Positions 10,923 to 24,847 of a stretch of DNA of 64,000 bases are shown piece by piece; position 1 is the first letter of the stretch, and every line of letters starts with the position of its first letter. Source of the DNA: Gordius sp. MW1 (taxonomy: Eukaryota > Nematomorpha > Gordioida > Gordea > Gordiidae); the NCBI GenBank assembly GCA_964036665.1, contig OZ038528.1, forward strand, positions 11,104,501-11,168,500, given 5' to 3'. The position numbers and the translations under genes were made by a program. The notes below the pieces were generated by a model. It was not told where the DNA came from and searched no databases. It saw only the letters and a list, made by a program, of their open reading frames with translations.

Positions 10923-12963
10923 ACAACAAACTAATCGCAACAATAAAACGTTGTCTTTTGTCAAAATGATAGTTCTCGCAGCTTAAAACCTCTTTTCTGA
11001 AGTCAATCGAGGATAATAGGATTCTCAAATTGGCTTACTTTTATATATTTTTTCATGCTCTTTCACATAGAATCGAAAAAAAAAATATTTTTACCTCAAA
11101 ATTTTTCACATATTATTATTTCAGCCGTATTCATCCGAAGAAAGTTGTCGTTTTCAGACGTCGTTTCCATGATAAAAAGTAAAAATTTATCAGAATCAGA
11201 AAACTATTACTTTGAAATCATGATCGCATATTGCATTTTTGAAAAATTAAGCAGTTACGTTGCGATACAACAAACTAATCGCAACAATAAAACGTTGTCT
11301 TTTGTGAAAATGATAGTTCTCGCAGCTTAAAACCTCTTTTCGGAAGTCAATCGAGGATAATAGGATTCTCAAATTGGCTTACTTTTATATATTTTTTTAT
11401 GCTCTTTCACATAGAATCGAAAAAAATAAATATTTTTACCTTAAAATTTTGAACCGTATTCATCCGATGAAAGTTGTCGTTTTCAGACATGGTTTCCATG
11501 ATAAAAAGTAAAAATTTATCAGAATCAGAATACTATTACTTTGAAATCATGATCGCATAGTGCATTTTTGAAAAATTAAGCACTCACGTTGCGATACAAC
11601 AAACTAATCGCAACAATAAAACGTTGTCTTTTGTCAAAATGATAGTTCTCGCAGCTTAAAACCTCTTTTCGGAAGTCAATCGAGGATAATAGGATTCTCA
11701 AATTGGCTTACTTTTATTTTTTTTTTTATGCTCTTTCACATAGAATCGAAAAAAATAAATATTTTTACCTTAAAATATTTCACACATTTTTCTTTGAACC
11801 GTACATCCGATGAAAGTTGTCGTTTTCAGACGTGGTTTCCATGATAAAAAGTAAAAATTTATCAGAATCAGAAAACTATTACATTGAAATCATGATCGCA
11901 TAGTGCATTTTTGAAAAATTAAGCACTCACGTTGCGATACAACAAACTAATCGCAACAATAAAACGTTGTCTTTTGTCAAAATGATAGTTCTCGCAGCTT
12001 AAAACCTCTTTTCGGAAGTCAATCGAGGATAATAGGATTCTCAAATTGGCCTACTTTTATATGTTTTTTCATGCTCTTTCACATAGAATCAAAAAAAAAA
12101 TTTTTACCTTAAAATATTTCACACATTTTTCTTTGAACCGTACATCCGATGAAAGTTGTCGTTTTCAGAGGTGGTTTCCTTGATAAAAAGTAAAAATTTA
12201 TCAGAATCAGAAAACTATTACTTTGAAATCATGATCGCATAGTGCATTTTTGAAAAATTAAGCACTCACGTTGCGATACAACAAACTAATCGCAACAATA
12301 AAACGTTGTCTTTTGTCAAAATGATAGTTCTCGCAGCTTAAAACCTCTTTTCGGAAGTCAATCGAGGATAATAGGATTCTCAAATTGGCTTACTTTTATA
12401 TATTTTTTCATGCTCTTTCACATAGAATCGAAAAAAAAAATATTTTTACCTCAAAATTTTTCACATATTTTTCTTTGAACCGTATTCATCCGAAGAAAGT
12501 TGTCGTTTTCAGACGTGGTTTCCATGATAAAAAGTAAAAATTTATCAGAATCAGAAAACTATTACTTTGAAATCATGATCGCATAGTGCATTTTTGAAAA
12601 ATTAAGCACTCACGTTGCGATACAACAAACTAATCGCAACAATAAAACGTTGTCTTTTGTCAAAATGATAGTTCTCGCAGCTTAAAACCTCTTTTCGGAA
12701 GTCAATCGAGGATAATAGGATTCTCAAATTGGCCTACTTTTATATGTTTTTTCATGCTCTTTCACATAGAATCAAAAAAAAATATTTTTACCTCAAAATT
12801 TTTCACATATTTTTCTTTGAACCGTATTCATCCGATGAAAGTTGTCGTTTTGAGAGGTGGTTTCCTTGATAAAAAGTAAAAATTTATCAGAATCAGAAAA
12901 CTATTACTTTGAAATCATGATCGCATAGTTCATTTTTGAAAAATTAAGCACTCACGTTGCGAT
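10923..12963 (+). repeat. Six-monomer unit U-X-Y-Z-W-V, 2,041 bp
   Basis: M33-M38. The next monomers (12964, 13308) restart the order with U-X. The same six types recur at 22806-24847 and 26550-28591. At 5102-6114 part of the order appears (Z-U-X), suggesting this unit spread from an older arrangement. Confidence 0.8.
12479..12495 (-). other. CENP-B-box-like motif (exemplar in M37)
   Basis: On the minus strand this reads CTTCGGATGAATACGGT. The mammalian CENP-B box consensus is NTTCGNNNNANNCGGGN. The satellite motif has TTCG, a central A and CGG, but with one extra base between TTCG and A and T in place of the final G. It occurs in GAAG-class monomers; GATG-class monomers have ATCG instead of TTCG. 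This is a resemblance only; no binding protein is known from this window. Confidence 0.3.
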
Positions 12964-14630
12964 ACAACAAACTAATCGCAACAATAAAACGTTGTCTTTT
13001 GTCAAAATGATAGTTCTCGCAGCTTAAAACCTCTTTTCTGAAGTCAATCGAGGATAATAGGATTCTCAAATTGGCTTACTTTTATATATTTTTTCATGCT
13101 CTTTCACATAGAATCGAAAAAAAAAATATTTTTACCTCAAAATTTTTCACATATTATTATTTCAACCGTATTCATCCGAAGAAAGTTGTCGTTTTCAGAC
13201 GTCGTTTCCATGATAAAAAGTAAAAATTTATCAGAATCAGAAAACTATTACTTTGAAATCATGATCGCATATTGCATTTTTGAAAAATTAAGCAGTTACG
13301 TTGCGATACAACAAACTAATCGCAACAATAAAACGTTGTCTTTTGTGAAAATGATAGTTCTCGCAGCTTAAAACCTCTTTTCGGAAGTCAATCGAGGATA
13401 ATAGGATTCTCAAATTGGCTTACTTTTATATATTTTTTTATGCTCTTTCACATAGAATCGAAAAAAATAAATATTTTTACCTTAAAATTTTGAACCGTAT
13501 TCATCCGATGAAAGTTGTCGTTTTCAGACGTGGTTTCCATGATAAAAAGTAAAAATTTATCAGAATCAGAAAACTATTACTTTGAAATCATGATCGCATA
13601 GTGCATTTTTGAAAAATTAAGCACTCACGTTGCGATACAACAAACTAATCGCAACAATAAAACGTTGTCTTTTGTCAAAATGATAGTTCTCGCAGCTTAA
13701 AACCTCTTTTCGGAAGTCAATCGAGGATAATAGGATTCTCAAATTGGCTTACTTTTATATATTTTTTCATGCTCTTTCACATAGAATCGAAAAAAAAAAA
13801 TATTTTTACCTCAAAATTTTTCACATATTTTTCTTTGGACCGTATTCATCCGAAGAAAGTTGTCGTTTTCAGACGTGGTTTCCATGATAAAAAGTAAAAA
13901 TTTATCAGAATCAGAAAACTATTACTTTGAAATCATGATCGCATAGTGCATTTTTGAAAAATTAAGCACTCACGTTGCGATAAAACAAACTAATCGCAAC
14001 AATAAAACGTTGTCTTTTGTCAAAATGATAATTCTCGGAGCTTAATACCTCTTTTCGGAAGTCAATCGAGGATAATAGGATTCTCAAATTGGCTTACTTT
14101 TATATATTTTTTCATGCTCTTTCACATAGAATCAAAAAATAAATATTTTTACCTTAAAATTTTTCACATATTTTTCTTTGAACCGTATTCATCCGATGAA
14201 AGTTGTCGTTTTCAGACGTGGTTTCCATGATAAAAAGTAAAAATTTATCAGAATCAGAAAACTATTACTTTGAAATCATAATCGCATAGTGCATTTTTGA
14301 AAAATTAAGCACTCACGTTGCGATACAACAAACTAATCGCAACAATAAAACGTTGTCTTTTGTCAAAATGATAGTTCTCGCAGCTTAAAACCTCTTTTCG
14401 GAAGTCAATCGAGGATAATAGGATTCTTAAATTGGCCTACTTTTATATATTTTTTCATGCTCTTTCACATAGAATCAAAAAAAAATATTTTTACCTCAAA
14501 ATTTTTCACATATTTTTCTTTGAACCGTATTCATACGAAGAAAGTTGTCGTTTTCAGACGTGGTTTCCATGATAAAAAGTAAAAATTTATCAGAATCAGA
14601 AAACTATTACTTTGAAATCATGATCGCATG

Positions 14631-15318
14631 GTGCATTTTTGAAAAATTAAGCACTTACGTTGCGATACAACAAACTAATCGCAACAATAAAACGTTGTCT
14701 TTTGTCAAAATGATAGTTCTCGCAGCTTAAAACCTCTTTTCAGAAGTCAATAGAGGATAATAAGATTCTCAAATGGGCCTACTTTTATATATTTTTTCAT
14801 GCTCTTTCACATAGAATCGAAAAAAATAAATATTTTTACCTCAAAATTTTTCACATATTTTTCTTTGAACCGTATTCATCCGATGAAAGTTGTCGTTTTC
14901 CGACGTGGTTTCCATGATAAAAAGTAAAAATTTATCAGAATCAAAAAACTATTACTTTGAAATCATGATCGCATAGTACATTTTTGAAAAATTAAGCACT
15001 CACGTTGCGATACAACAAACTAATCGCAACAATAAAACGTTGTCTTTTGTCAAAATGATAGTTCTCGCAGCTTAAAACCTCTTCTCGGAAGTCAATCGAT
15101 GATAATAGGATTCTTAAATTGGCCTACTTTTATATATTTTTTCATGCTCTTTCACATAGAATCAAAAAAAAAATATTTTTACCTCAAAATTTTTCACATA
15201 TTTTTCTTTGAACCGTATTCATCCGATGAAAGTTGTCGTTTTCAGACGTGGTTTCCTTGATAAAAAGTAAAAATTTATCAGAATCAGAAAACTATTACTT
15301 TGAAATCATGATCGCATA
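14631..15318 (+). repeat. Segment matched 19.7 kb away at 34332-35018
   Basis: M44 and most of M45 share CAGAAGTCAATAGAGG, ATAAGATTC, CATAGTACA, CTTCTCGG and TTCTTAAATTGG with M102-M103. Differences seen: AAATGGGCC against AAATTGGCC, one A in an A run, and CATCCG against CATACG. The spacing is 19,701 bp (58 monomers) before the A-run difference. Confidence 0.75.
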
Positions 15319-16026
15319 TTGCATTTTTGAAAAATTAAGCAGTTACGTTGCGATACAACAAACTAATCGCAACAATAAAACGTTGTCTTTTGTGAAAATG
15401 ATAGTTCTCGCAGCTTAAAACCTCTTTTCGGAAGTCAATCGAGGATAATAGGATTCTCAAATTGGCTTACTTTTATATATTTTTTCATGCTCTTTCACAT
15501 AGAATCGAAAAAAAAAATATTTTTACCTTAAAATTTTGAACCGTATTCATCCGATGAAAGTTGTCGTTTTCAGACGTGGTTTCCATGATAAAAAGTAAAA
15601 ATTTATCAGAATCAGAAAACTATTACTTTGAAATCATGATCGCATAGTGCATTTTTGAAAAATTAAGCACTCACGTTGCGATACAACAAACTAATCGCAA
15701 CAATAAAACGTTGTCTTTTGTCAAAATGATAGTTCTCGCAGCTTAAAACCTCTTTTCGGAAGTCAATCGAGGATAATAGGATTCTCAAATTGGCTTACTT
15801 TTATATATTTTTTCATGCTCTTTCACATAGAATCGAAAAAAAAAATATTTTTACCTCAAAATTTTTCACATATTTTTCTTTGAACCGTATTCATCCGAAG
15901 AAAGTTGTCGTTTTCAGACGTCGTTTCCATGATAAAAAGTAAAAATTTATCAGAATCAGAAAACTATTACTTTGAAATCATGATCGCATAGTGCATTTTT
16001 GAAAAATTAAGCACTCACGTTGCGAT

Positions 16027-16714
16027 ACAACAAACTAATCGCAACAATAAAACGTTGTCTTTCGTCAAAATGATAGTTCTCGCAGCTTAAAACCTCTTTT
16101 CTGAAGTCAATCGAGGATAATAGGATTCTCAAATTGGCTTACTTTTATATATTTTTTCATGCTCTTTCACATAGAATCGAAAAAAAAAATATTTTTACCT
16201 CAAAATTTTTAACATATTATTATTTCAGCCGTATTCATCCGAAGAAAGTTGTCGTTTTCAGACGTCGTTTCCATGATAAAAAGTAAAAATTTATCAGAAT
16301 AAGAAAACTATTACTTTGAAATCATGATCGCATATTGCATTTTTGAAAAATTAAGCAGTTACGTTGCGATACAACAAACTAATCGCAACAATAAAACGTT
16401 GTCTTTCGTCAAAATGATAGTTCTCGCAGCTTAAAACCTCTTTTCTGAAGTCAATCGAGGATAATAGGATTCTCAAATTGGCTTACTTTTATATATTTTT
16501 TCATGCTCTTTCACATAGAATCGAAAAAAAAAATATTTTTACCTCAAAATTTTTCACATATTATTATTTCAGCCGTATTCATCCGAAGAAAGTTGTCGTT
16601 TTCAGACGTCGTTTCCATGATAAAAAGTAAAAATTTATCAGAATCAGAAAACTATTACTTTGAAATCATGATCGCATATTGCATTTTTGAAAAATTAAGC
16701 AGTTACGTTGCGAT
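16027..16714 (+). repeat. Single-monomer tandem duplication, 344 bp x2
   Basis: M48 (16027-16370) and M49 (16371-16714) share the otherwise unseen CTTTCGTC together with CTGAAG, TATTATTATTTCAGCC and AGCAGTTACG. They differ at two places that I saw: TTTTTAACAT against TTTTTCACAT, and GAATAAGAA against GAATCAGAA. Confidence 0.85.
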
Positions 16715-17728
16715 ACAACAAACTAATCGCAACAATAAAACGTTGTCTTTTGTGAAAATGATAGTTCTCGCAGCTTAAAACCTCTTTTCGGAAGTCAATC
16801 GAGGATAATAGGATTCTCAAATTGGCTTACTTTTATATATTTTTTTATGCTCTTTCACATAGAATCGAAAAAAATAAATATTTTTACCTTAAAATTTTGA
16901 ACCGTATTCATCCGATGAAAGTTGTCGTTTTCAGACGTGGTTTCCATGATAAAAAGTAAAAATTTATCAGAATCAGAAAACTATTACTTTGAAATCATGA
17001 TCGCATAGTGCATTTTTGAAAAATTAAGCACTCACGTTGCGATACAACAAACTAATCGCAACAATAAAACGTTGTCTTTTGTCAAAATGATAGTTCTCGC
17101 AGCTTAAAACCTCTTTTCGGAAGTCAATCGAGGATAATAGGATTCTCAAATTGGCTTACTTTTATATTTTTTTTTATGCTCTTTCACATAGAATCGAAAA
17201 AAATAAATATTTTTACCTTAAAATATTTCACACATTTTTCTTTGAACCGTACATCCGATGAAAGTTGTCGTTTTCAGACGTGGTTTCCATGATAAAAAGT
17301 AAAAATTTATCAGAATCAGAAAACTATTACATTGAAATCATGATCGCATAGTGCATTTTTGAAAAATTAAGCACTCACGTTGCGATACAACAAACTAATC
17401 GCAACAATGAGACGTTGTCTTTTGTCAAAATGATAGTTCTCGCAGCTTAAAACCTCTTTTCGGAAGTCAATCGAGGATAATAGGATTCTCAAATTGGCCT
17501 ACTTTTATATGTTTTTTCATGCTCTTTCACATAGAATCAAAAAAAAATATTTTTACCTCAAAATTTTTCACATATTTTTCTTTGAACCGTATTCATCCGA
17601 TGAAAGTTGTCGTTTTCAGAGGTGGTTTCCTTGATAAAAAGTAAAAATTTATCAGAATCAGAAAACTATTACTTTGAAATCATGATCGCATAGTTCATTT
17701 TTGAAAAATTAAGCACTCACGTTGCGAT
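16371..17728 (+). repeat. Four-monomer contraction of the six-monomer unit (1,358 bp)
   Basis: M49-M52 read U-X-Y-V and are followed directly by U-X (17729, 18072). Compared with 10923-12963 the Z and W monomers are missing. M52 combines features of Z and V, as expected if two monomers were lost in register by exchange between similar neighbours. M52 also has the unique CAATGAGACG. Confidence 0.7.
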
Positions 17729-18329
17729 ACAACAAACTAATCGCAACAATAAAACGTTGTCTTTTGTCAAAATGATAGTTCTCGCAGCTTAAAACCTCTT
17801 TTCTGAAGTCAATCGAGGATAATAGGATTCTCAAATTGGCTTACTTTTATATATTTTTTCATGCTCTTTCACATAGAATCGAAAAAAAAAAATTTTTACC
17901 TCAAAATTTTTCACATATTATTATTTCAACCGTATTCATCCGAAGAAAGTTGTCGTTTTCAGACGTCGTTTCCATGATAAAAAGTAAAAATTTATCAGAA
18001 TCAGAAAACTATTACTTTGAAATCATGATCGCATATTGCATTTTTGAAAAATTAAGCAGTTACGTTGCGATACAACAAACTAATCGCAACAATAAAACGT
18101 TGTCTTTTGTGAAAATGATAGTTCTCGCAGCTTAAAACCTCTTTTCGGAAGTCAATCGAGGATAATAGGATTCTCAAATTGGCTTACTTTTATATATTTT
18201 TTTATGCTCTTTCACATAGAATCGAAAAAAATAAATATGTTTACCTTAAAATTTTGAACCGTATTCATCCGATGAAAGTTGTCGTTTTCAGACGTGGTTT
18301 CCATGATAAAAAGTAAAAATTTATCAGAA

Positions 18330-21300
18330 TCAGAAAACTATTACTTTGAAATCATGATCGCATAGTGCATTTTTGAAAAATTAAGCACTCACGTTGCGAT
18401 ACAACAAACTAATCGCAACAATAAAACGTTGTCTTTTGTCAAAATGATAGTTCTCGCAGCTTAAAACCTCTTTTCGGAAGTCAATCGAGGATAATAGGAT
18501 TCTCAAATTGGCTTACTATTATATATTTTTTCATGCTATTTCACATAGAATCGAAAAAAAAATATTTTTACCTCAAAATTTTTCACATATTATTATTTCA
18601 ACCGTATTCATCCGAAGAAAGTTGTCGTTTTCAGACGTCGTTTCCATGATAAAAAGTAAAAATTTATCAGAATCAGAAAACTATTACTTTGAAATCATGA
18701 TCGCATATTGCATTTTTGAAAAATTAAGCAGTTACGTTGCGATACAACAAACTAATCGCAACAATAAAACGTTGTCTTTTGTGAAAATGATAGTTCTCGC
18801 AGCTTAAAACCTCTTTTCGGAAGTCAATCGAGGATAATAGGATTCTCAAATTGGCTTACTTTTATATATTTTTTTATGCTCTTTCACATAGAATCGAAAA
18901 AAATAAATATTTTTACCTTAAAATTTTGAACCGTATTCATCCGATGAAAGTTGTCGTTTTCAGACGTGGTTTCCATGATAAAAAGTAAAAATTTATCAGA
19001 ATCAGAAAACTATTACTTTGAAATCATGATCGCATAGTGCATTTTTGAAAAATTAAGCACTCACGTTGCGATACAACAAACTAATCGCAACAATAAAACG
19101 TTGTCTTTTGTCAAAATGATAGTTCTCGCAGCTTAAAACCTCTTTTCGGAAGTCAATCGAGGATAATAGGATTCTCAAATTGGCTTACTATTATATATTT
19201 TTTCATGCTATTTCACATAGAATCGAAAAAAAAATATTTTTACCTCAAAATTTTTCACATATTTTTCTTTGGACCGTATTCATCCGAAGAAAGTTGTCGT
19301 TTTCAGACGTGGTTTCCATGATAAAAAGTAAAAATTTATCAGAATCAGAAAACTATTACTTTGAAATCATGATCGCATAGTGCATTTTTGAAAAATTAAG
19401 CACTCACGTTGCGATAAAACAAACTAATCGCAACAATAAAACGTTGTCTTTTGTCAAAATGATAGTTCTCGGAGCTTAATACCTCTTTTCGGAAGTCAAT
19501 CGAGGATAATAGGATTCTCAAATTGGCTTACTTTTATATATTTTTTCATGCTCTTTCACATAGAATCGAAAAAAATAAATATTTTTACCTCAAAATTTTT
19601 CACATATTTTTATTTGAACCGTATTCATCCGATGAAAGTTGTCGTTTTCCGACGTGGTTTCCATGATAAAAAGTAAAAATTTATCAGAATCAAAAAACTA
19701 TTACTTTGAAATCATGATCGCATAGTGCATTTTTGAAAAATTAAGCACTTACGTTGCGATACAACAAACTAATCGCAACAATAAAACGTTGTCTTTTGTC
19801 AAAATGATAGTTCTCGCAGCTTAAAACCTCTTTTCGGAAGTCAATCGAGGATAATAGGATTCTCAAATTGGCCTACTTTTATATATTTTTTCATGCTCTT
19901 TCACATAGAATCAAAAAAAAATATTTTTACCTCAAAATTTTTCACATATTTTTCTTTGAACCGTATTCATCCGAAGAAAGTTGTCGTTTTCAGACGTGGT
20001 TTCCATGATAAAAAGTAAAAATTTATCAGAATCAGAAAACTATTACTTTGAAATCATGATCGCATAGTGCATTTTTGAAAAATTAAGCACTCACGTTGCG
20101 ATAAAACAAACTAATCGCAACAATAAAACGTTGTCTTTTGTCAAAATGATAGTTCTCGGAGCTTAATACCTCTTTTCGGAAGTCAATCGAGGATAATAGG
20201 ATTCTCAAATTGGCTTACTTTTATATATTTTTTCATGCTCTTTCACATAGAATCGAAAAAAATAAATATTTTTACCTTAAAATTTTGAACCGTATTCATC
20301 CGATGAAAGTTGTCGTTTTCAGACGTGGTTTCCATGATAAAAAGTAAAAATTTATCAGAGTCAGAAAACTATTACTTTGAAATCATGATCGCATAGTGCA
20401 TTTTTGAAAAATTAAGCACTCACGTTGCGATACAACAAACTAATCGCAACAATAAAACGTTGTCTTTTGTCAAAATGATAGTTCTCGCAGCTTAAAACCT
20501 CTTTTCGGAAGTCAATCGAGGATAATAGGATTCTCAAATTGGCTTACTATTATATATTTTTTCATGCTATTTCACATAGAATCGAAAAAAAAATATTTTT
20601 ACCTCAAAATTTTTCACATATTATTATTTCAACCGTATTCATCCGAAGAAAGTTGTCGTTTTCAGACGTCGTTTCCATGATAAAAAGTAAAAATTTATCA
20701 GAATCAGAAAACTATTACTTTGAAATCATGATCGCATATTGCATTTTTGAAAAATTAAGCAGTTACGTTGCGATACAACAAACTAATCGCAACAATAAAA
20801 CGTTGTCTTTTGTGAAAATGATAGTTCTCGCAGCTTAAAACCTCTTTTCGGAAGTCAATCGAGGATAATAGGATTCTCAAATTGGCTTACTTTTATATAT
20901 TTTTTTATGCTCTTTCACATAGAATCGAAAAAAATAAATATTTTTACCTTAAAATTTTGAACCGTATTCATCCGATGAAAGTTGTCGTTTTCAGACGTGG
21001 TTTCCATGATAAAAAGTAAAAATTTATCAGAATCAGAAAACTATTACTTTGAAATCATGATCGCATAGTGCATTTTTGAAAAATTAAGCACTCACGTTGC
21101 GATACAACAAACTAATCGCAACAATAAAACGTTGTCTTTTGTCAAAATGATAGTTCTCGCAGCTTAAAACCTCTTTTCGGAAGTCAATCGAGGATAATAG
21201 GATTCTCAAATTGGCTTACTATTATATATTTTTTCATGCTATTTCACATAGAATCGAAAAAAAAATATTTTTACCTCAAAATTTTTCACATATTTTTCTT

Positions 21301-22653
21301 TGGACCGTATTCATCCGAAGAAAGTTGTCGTTTTCAGACGTGGTTTCCATGATAAAAAGTAAAAATTTATCAGAATCAGAAAACTATTACTTTGAAATCA
21401 TGATCGCATAGTGCATTTTTGAAAAATTAAGCACTCACGTTGCGATAAAACAAACTAATCGCAACAATAAAACGTTGTCTTTTGTCAAAATGATAGTTCT
21501 CGGAGCTTAATACCTCTTTTCGGAAGTCAATCGAGGATAATAGGATTCTCAAATTGGCTTACTTTTATATATTTTTTCATGCTCTTTCACATAGAATCGA
21601 AAAAAATAAATATTTTTACCTCAAAATTTTTCACATATTTTTATTTGAACCGTATTCATCCGATGAAAGTTGTCGTTTTCCGACGTGGTTTCCATGATAA
21701 AAAGTAAAAATTTATCAGAATCAAAAAACTATTACTTTGAAATCATGATCGCATAGTGCATTTTTGAAAAATTAAGCACTTACGTTGCGATACAACAAAC
21801 TAATCGCAACAATAAAACGTTGTCTTTTGTCAAAATGATAGTTCTCGCAGCTTAAAACCTCTTTTCGGAAGTCAATCGAGGATAATAGGATTCTCAAATT
21901 GGCCTACTTTTATATATTTTTTCATGCTCTTTCACATAGAATCAAAAAAAAATATTTTTACCTCAAAATTTTTCACATATTTTTCTTTGAACCGTATTCA
22001 TCCGAAGAAAGTTGTCGTTTTCAGACGTGGTTTCCATGATAAAAAGTAAAAATTTATCAGAATCAGAAAACTATTACTTTGAAATCATGATCGCATAGTG
22101 CATTTTTGAAAAATTAAGCACTCACGTTGCGATAAAACAAACTAATCGCAACAATAAAACGTTGTCTTTTGTCAAAATGATAGTTCTCGGAGCTTAATAC
22201 CTCTTTTCGGAAGTCAATCGAGGATAATAGGATTCTCAAATTGGCTTACTTTTATATATTTTTTCATGCTCTTTCACATAGAATCGAAAAAAATAAATAT
22301 TTTTACCTTAAAATTTTGAACCGTATTCATCCGATGAAAGTTGTCGTTTTCAGACGTGGTTTCCATGATAAAAAGTAAAAATTTATCAGAGTCAGAAAAC
22401 TATTACTTTGAAATCATGATCGCATAGTGCATTTTTGAAAAATTAAGCACTCACGTTGCGATACAACAAACTAATCGCAACAATAAAACGTTGTCTTTTG
22501 TCAAAATGATAGTTCTCGCAGCTTAAAACCTCTTTTCGGAAGTCAATCGAGGATAATAGGATTCTCAAATTGGCTTACTATTATATATTTTTTCATGCTA
22601 TTTCACATAGAATCGAAAAAAAAATATTTTTACCTCAAAATTTTTCACATATT
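18330..22653 (+). repeat. Tandem 2,031-bp 6-mer, two copies plus 262 bp
   Basis: 18330-20360 and 20361-22391 match with no difference seen, and the match continues to 22653. The left limit is CAGAATCAG against CAGAGTCAG (18329/20360). The right limit is TATTATT against TATTTTT (20623/22654). Six monomers (M55-M60, M61-M66), two of them the 329-bp class. Confidence 0.88.
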
Positions 22654-22805
22654 TTTCTTTGGACCGTATTCATCCGAAGAAAGTTGTCGTTTTCAGACGT
22701 GGTTTCCATGATAAAAAGTAAAAATTTATCAGAATCAGAAAACTATTACTTTGAAATCATGATCGCATAGTGCATTTTTGAAAAATTAAGCACTTACGTT
22801 GCGAT

Positions 22806-24847
22806 ACAACAAACTAATCGCAACAATAAAACGTTGTCTTTTGTCAAAATGATAGTTCTCGCAGCTTAAAACCTCTTTTCGGAAGTCAATCGAGGATAAT
22901 AGGATTCTCAAATTGGCTTACTTTTATATATTTTTTCATGCTCTTTCACATAGAATCGAAAAAAAAAATATTTTTACCTCAAAATTTTTCACATATTATT
23001 ATTTCAGCCGTATTCATCCGAAGAAAGTTGTCGTTTTCAGACGTCGTTTCCATGATAAAAAGTAAAAATTTATCAGAATCAGAAAACTATTACTTTGAAA
23101 TCATGATCGCATATTGCATTTTTGAAAAATTAAGCAGTTACGTTGCGATACAACAAACTAATCGCAACAATAAAACGTTGTCTTTTGTGAAAATGATAGT
23201 TCTCGCAGCTTAAAACCTCTTTTCGGAAGTCAATCGAGGATAATAGGATTCTCAAATTGGCTTACTTTTATATATTTTTTTATGCTCTTTCACATAGAAT
23301 CGAAAAAAATAAATATTTTTACCTTAAAATTTTGAACCGTATTCATCCGATGAAAGTTGTCGTTTTCAGACGTGGTTTCCATGATAAAAAGTAAAAATTT
23401 ATCAGAATCAGAAAACTATTACTTTGAAATCATGATCGCATAGTGCATTTTTGAAAAATTAAGCACTCACGTTGCGATACAACAAACCAATCGCAACAAT
23501 AAAACGTTGTCTTTTGTCAAAATGATAGTTCTCGCAGCTTATAACCTCTTTTCGGAAGTCAATCGAGGATAATAGGATTCTCAAATTGGCTTACTTTTAT
23601 ATTTTTTTTTATGCACTTTCACATAGAATCGAAAAAAATAAATATTTTTACCTTAAAATATTTCACACATTTTTCTTTGAACCGTACATCCGATGAAAGT
23701 TGTCGTTTTCAGACGTGGTTTCCATGATAAAAAGTAAAAATTTATCAGAATCAGAAAACTATTACATTGAAATCATGATCGCATAGTGCATTTTTGAAAA
23801 ATTAAGCACTCACGTTGCGATACAACAAACTAATCGCAACAATAAAACGTTGTCTTTTGTCAAAATGATAGTTCTCGCAGCTTAAAACCTCTTTTCGGAA
23901 GTCAATCGAGGATAATAGGATTCTCAAATTGGCCTACTTTTATATGTTTTTTCATGCTCTTTCACATAGAATCAAAAAAAAATATTTTTACCTTAAAATA
24001 TTTCACACATTTTTCTTTGAACCGTACATCCGATGAAAGTTGTCGTTTTCAGAGGTGGTTTACTTGATAAAAAGTAAAAATTTATCAGAATCAAAAAACT
24101 ATTACTTTGAAATCATGATCGCATAGTGCATTTTTGAAAAATTAAGCACTCACGTTGCGATACAACAAACTAATCGCAACAATAAAACGTTGTCTTTTGT
24201 GAAAATGATAGTTCTCGCAGCTTAAAACCTCTTTTCGGAAGTCAATCGAGGATAATAGGATTCTCAAATTGGCTTACTTTTATATATTTTTTCATGCTCT
24301 TTCACATAGAATCGAAAAAAAAAATATTTTTACCTCAAAATTTTTCACATATTTTTCTTTGAACCGTATTCATCCGAAGAAAGTTGTCGTTTTCAGACGT
24401 GGTTTCCATGATAAAAAGTAAAAATTTATCAGAATCAGAAAACTATTACTTTGAAATCATGATCGCATAGTGCATTTTTGAAAAATTAAGCACTCACGTT
24501 GCGATACAACAAACTAATCGCAACAATAAAACGTTGTCTTTTGTCAAAATGATAGTTCTCGCAGCTTAAAACCTCTTTTCGGAAGTCAATCGAGGATAAT
24601 AGGATTCTCAAATTGGCCTACTTTTATATGTTTTTTCATGCTCTTTCACATAGAATCAAAAAAAAATATTTTTACCTCAAAATTTTTCACATATTTTTCT
24701 TTGAACCGTATTCATCCGATGAAAGTTGTCGTTTTCAGAGGTGGTTTCCTTGATAAAAAGTAAAAATTTATCAGAATCAGAAAACTATTACTTTGAAATC
24801 ATGATCGCATAGTTCATTTTTGAAAAATTAAGCACTCACGTTGCGAT
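22806..24847 (+). repeat. U-X-Y-Z-W-V six-monomer block inside first 11-mer
   Basis: M68-M73 follow the same order as 10923-12963 but carry their own marks (ACAAACCAATCGC in Y, GTTTACTTG and CAAAAAAC in Z, GTGAAAATG in W). The length is 2,042 bp. Confidence 0.78.

Larger units (their letters stand above)
10923..18400 (+). repeat. Array region 3: M33-M54, six-monomer cycle and contractions
   Basis: Monomer starts: 10923, 11267, 11596, 11939, 12278, 12622, 12964, 13308, 13637, 13982, 14325, 14667, 15012, 15355, 15683, 16027, 16371, 16715, 17044, 17387, 17729, 18072. A recurring order of six monomer types (U-X-Y-Z-W-V) is seen. U has TATTATTATTTC, GTCGTTTCC, CATATTGC and AGCAGTTACG. X is 329 bp with GTGAAAATG. 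Y has CACACAT and ATTACATTG. Z and V have TATATG, AGAGGTGG and TTCCTTG; V also has TAGTTCATT. W has GAAG. No gene is present. Confidence 0.88.
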
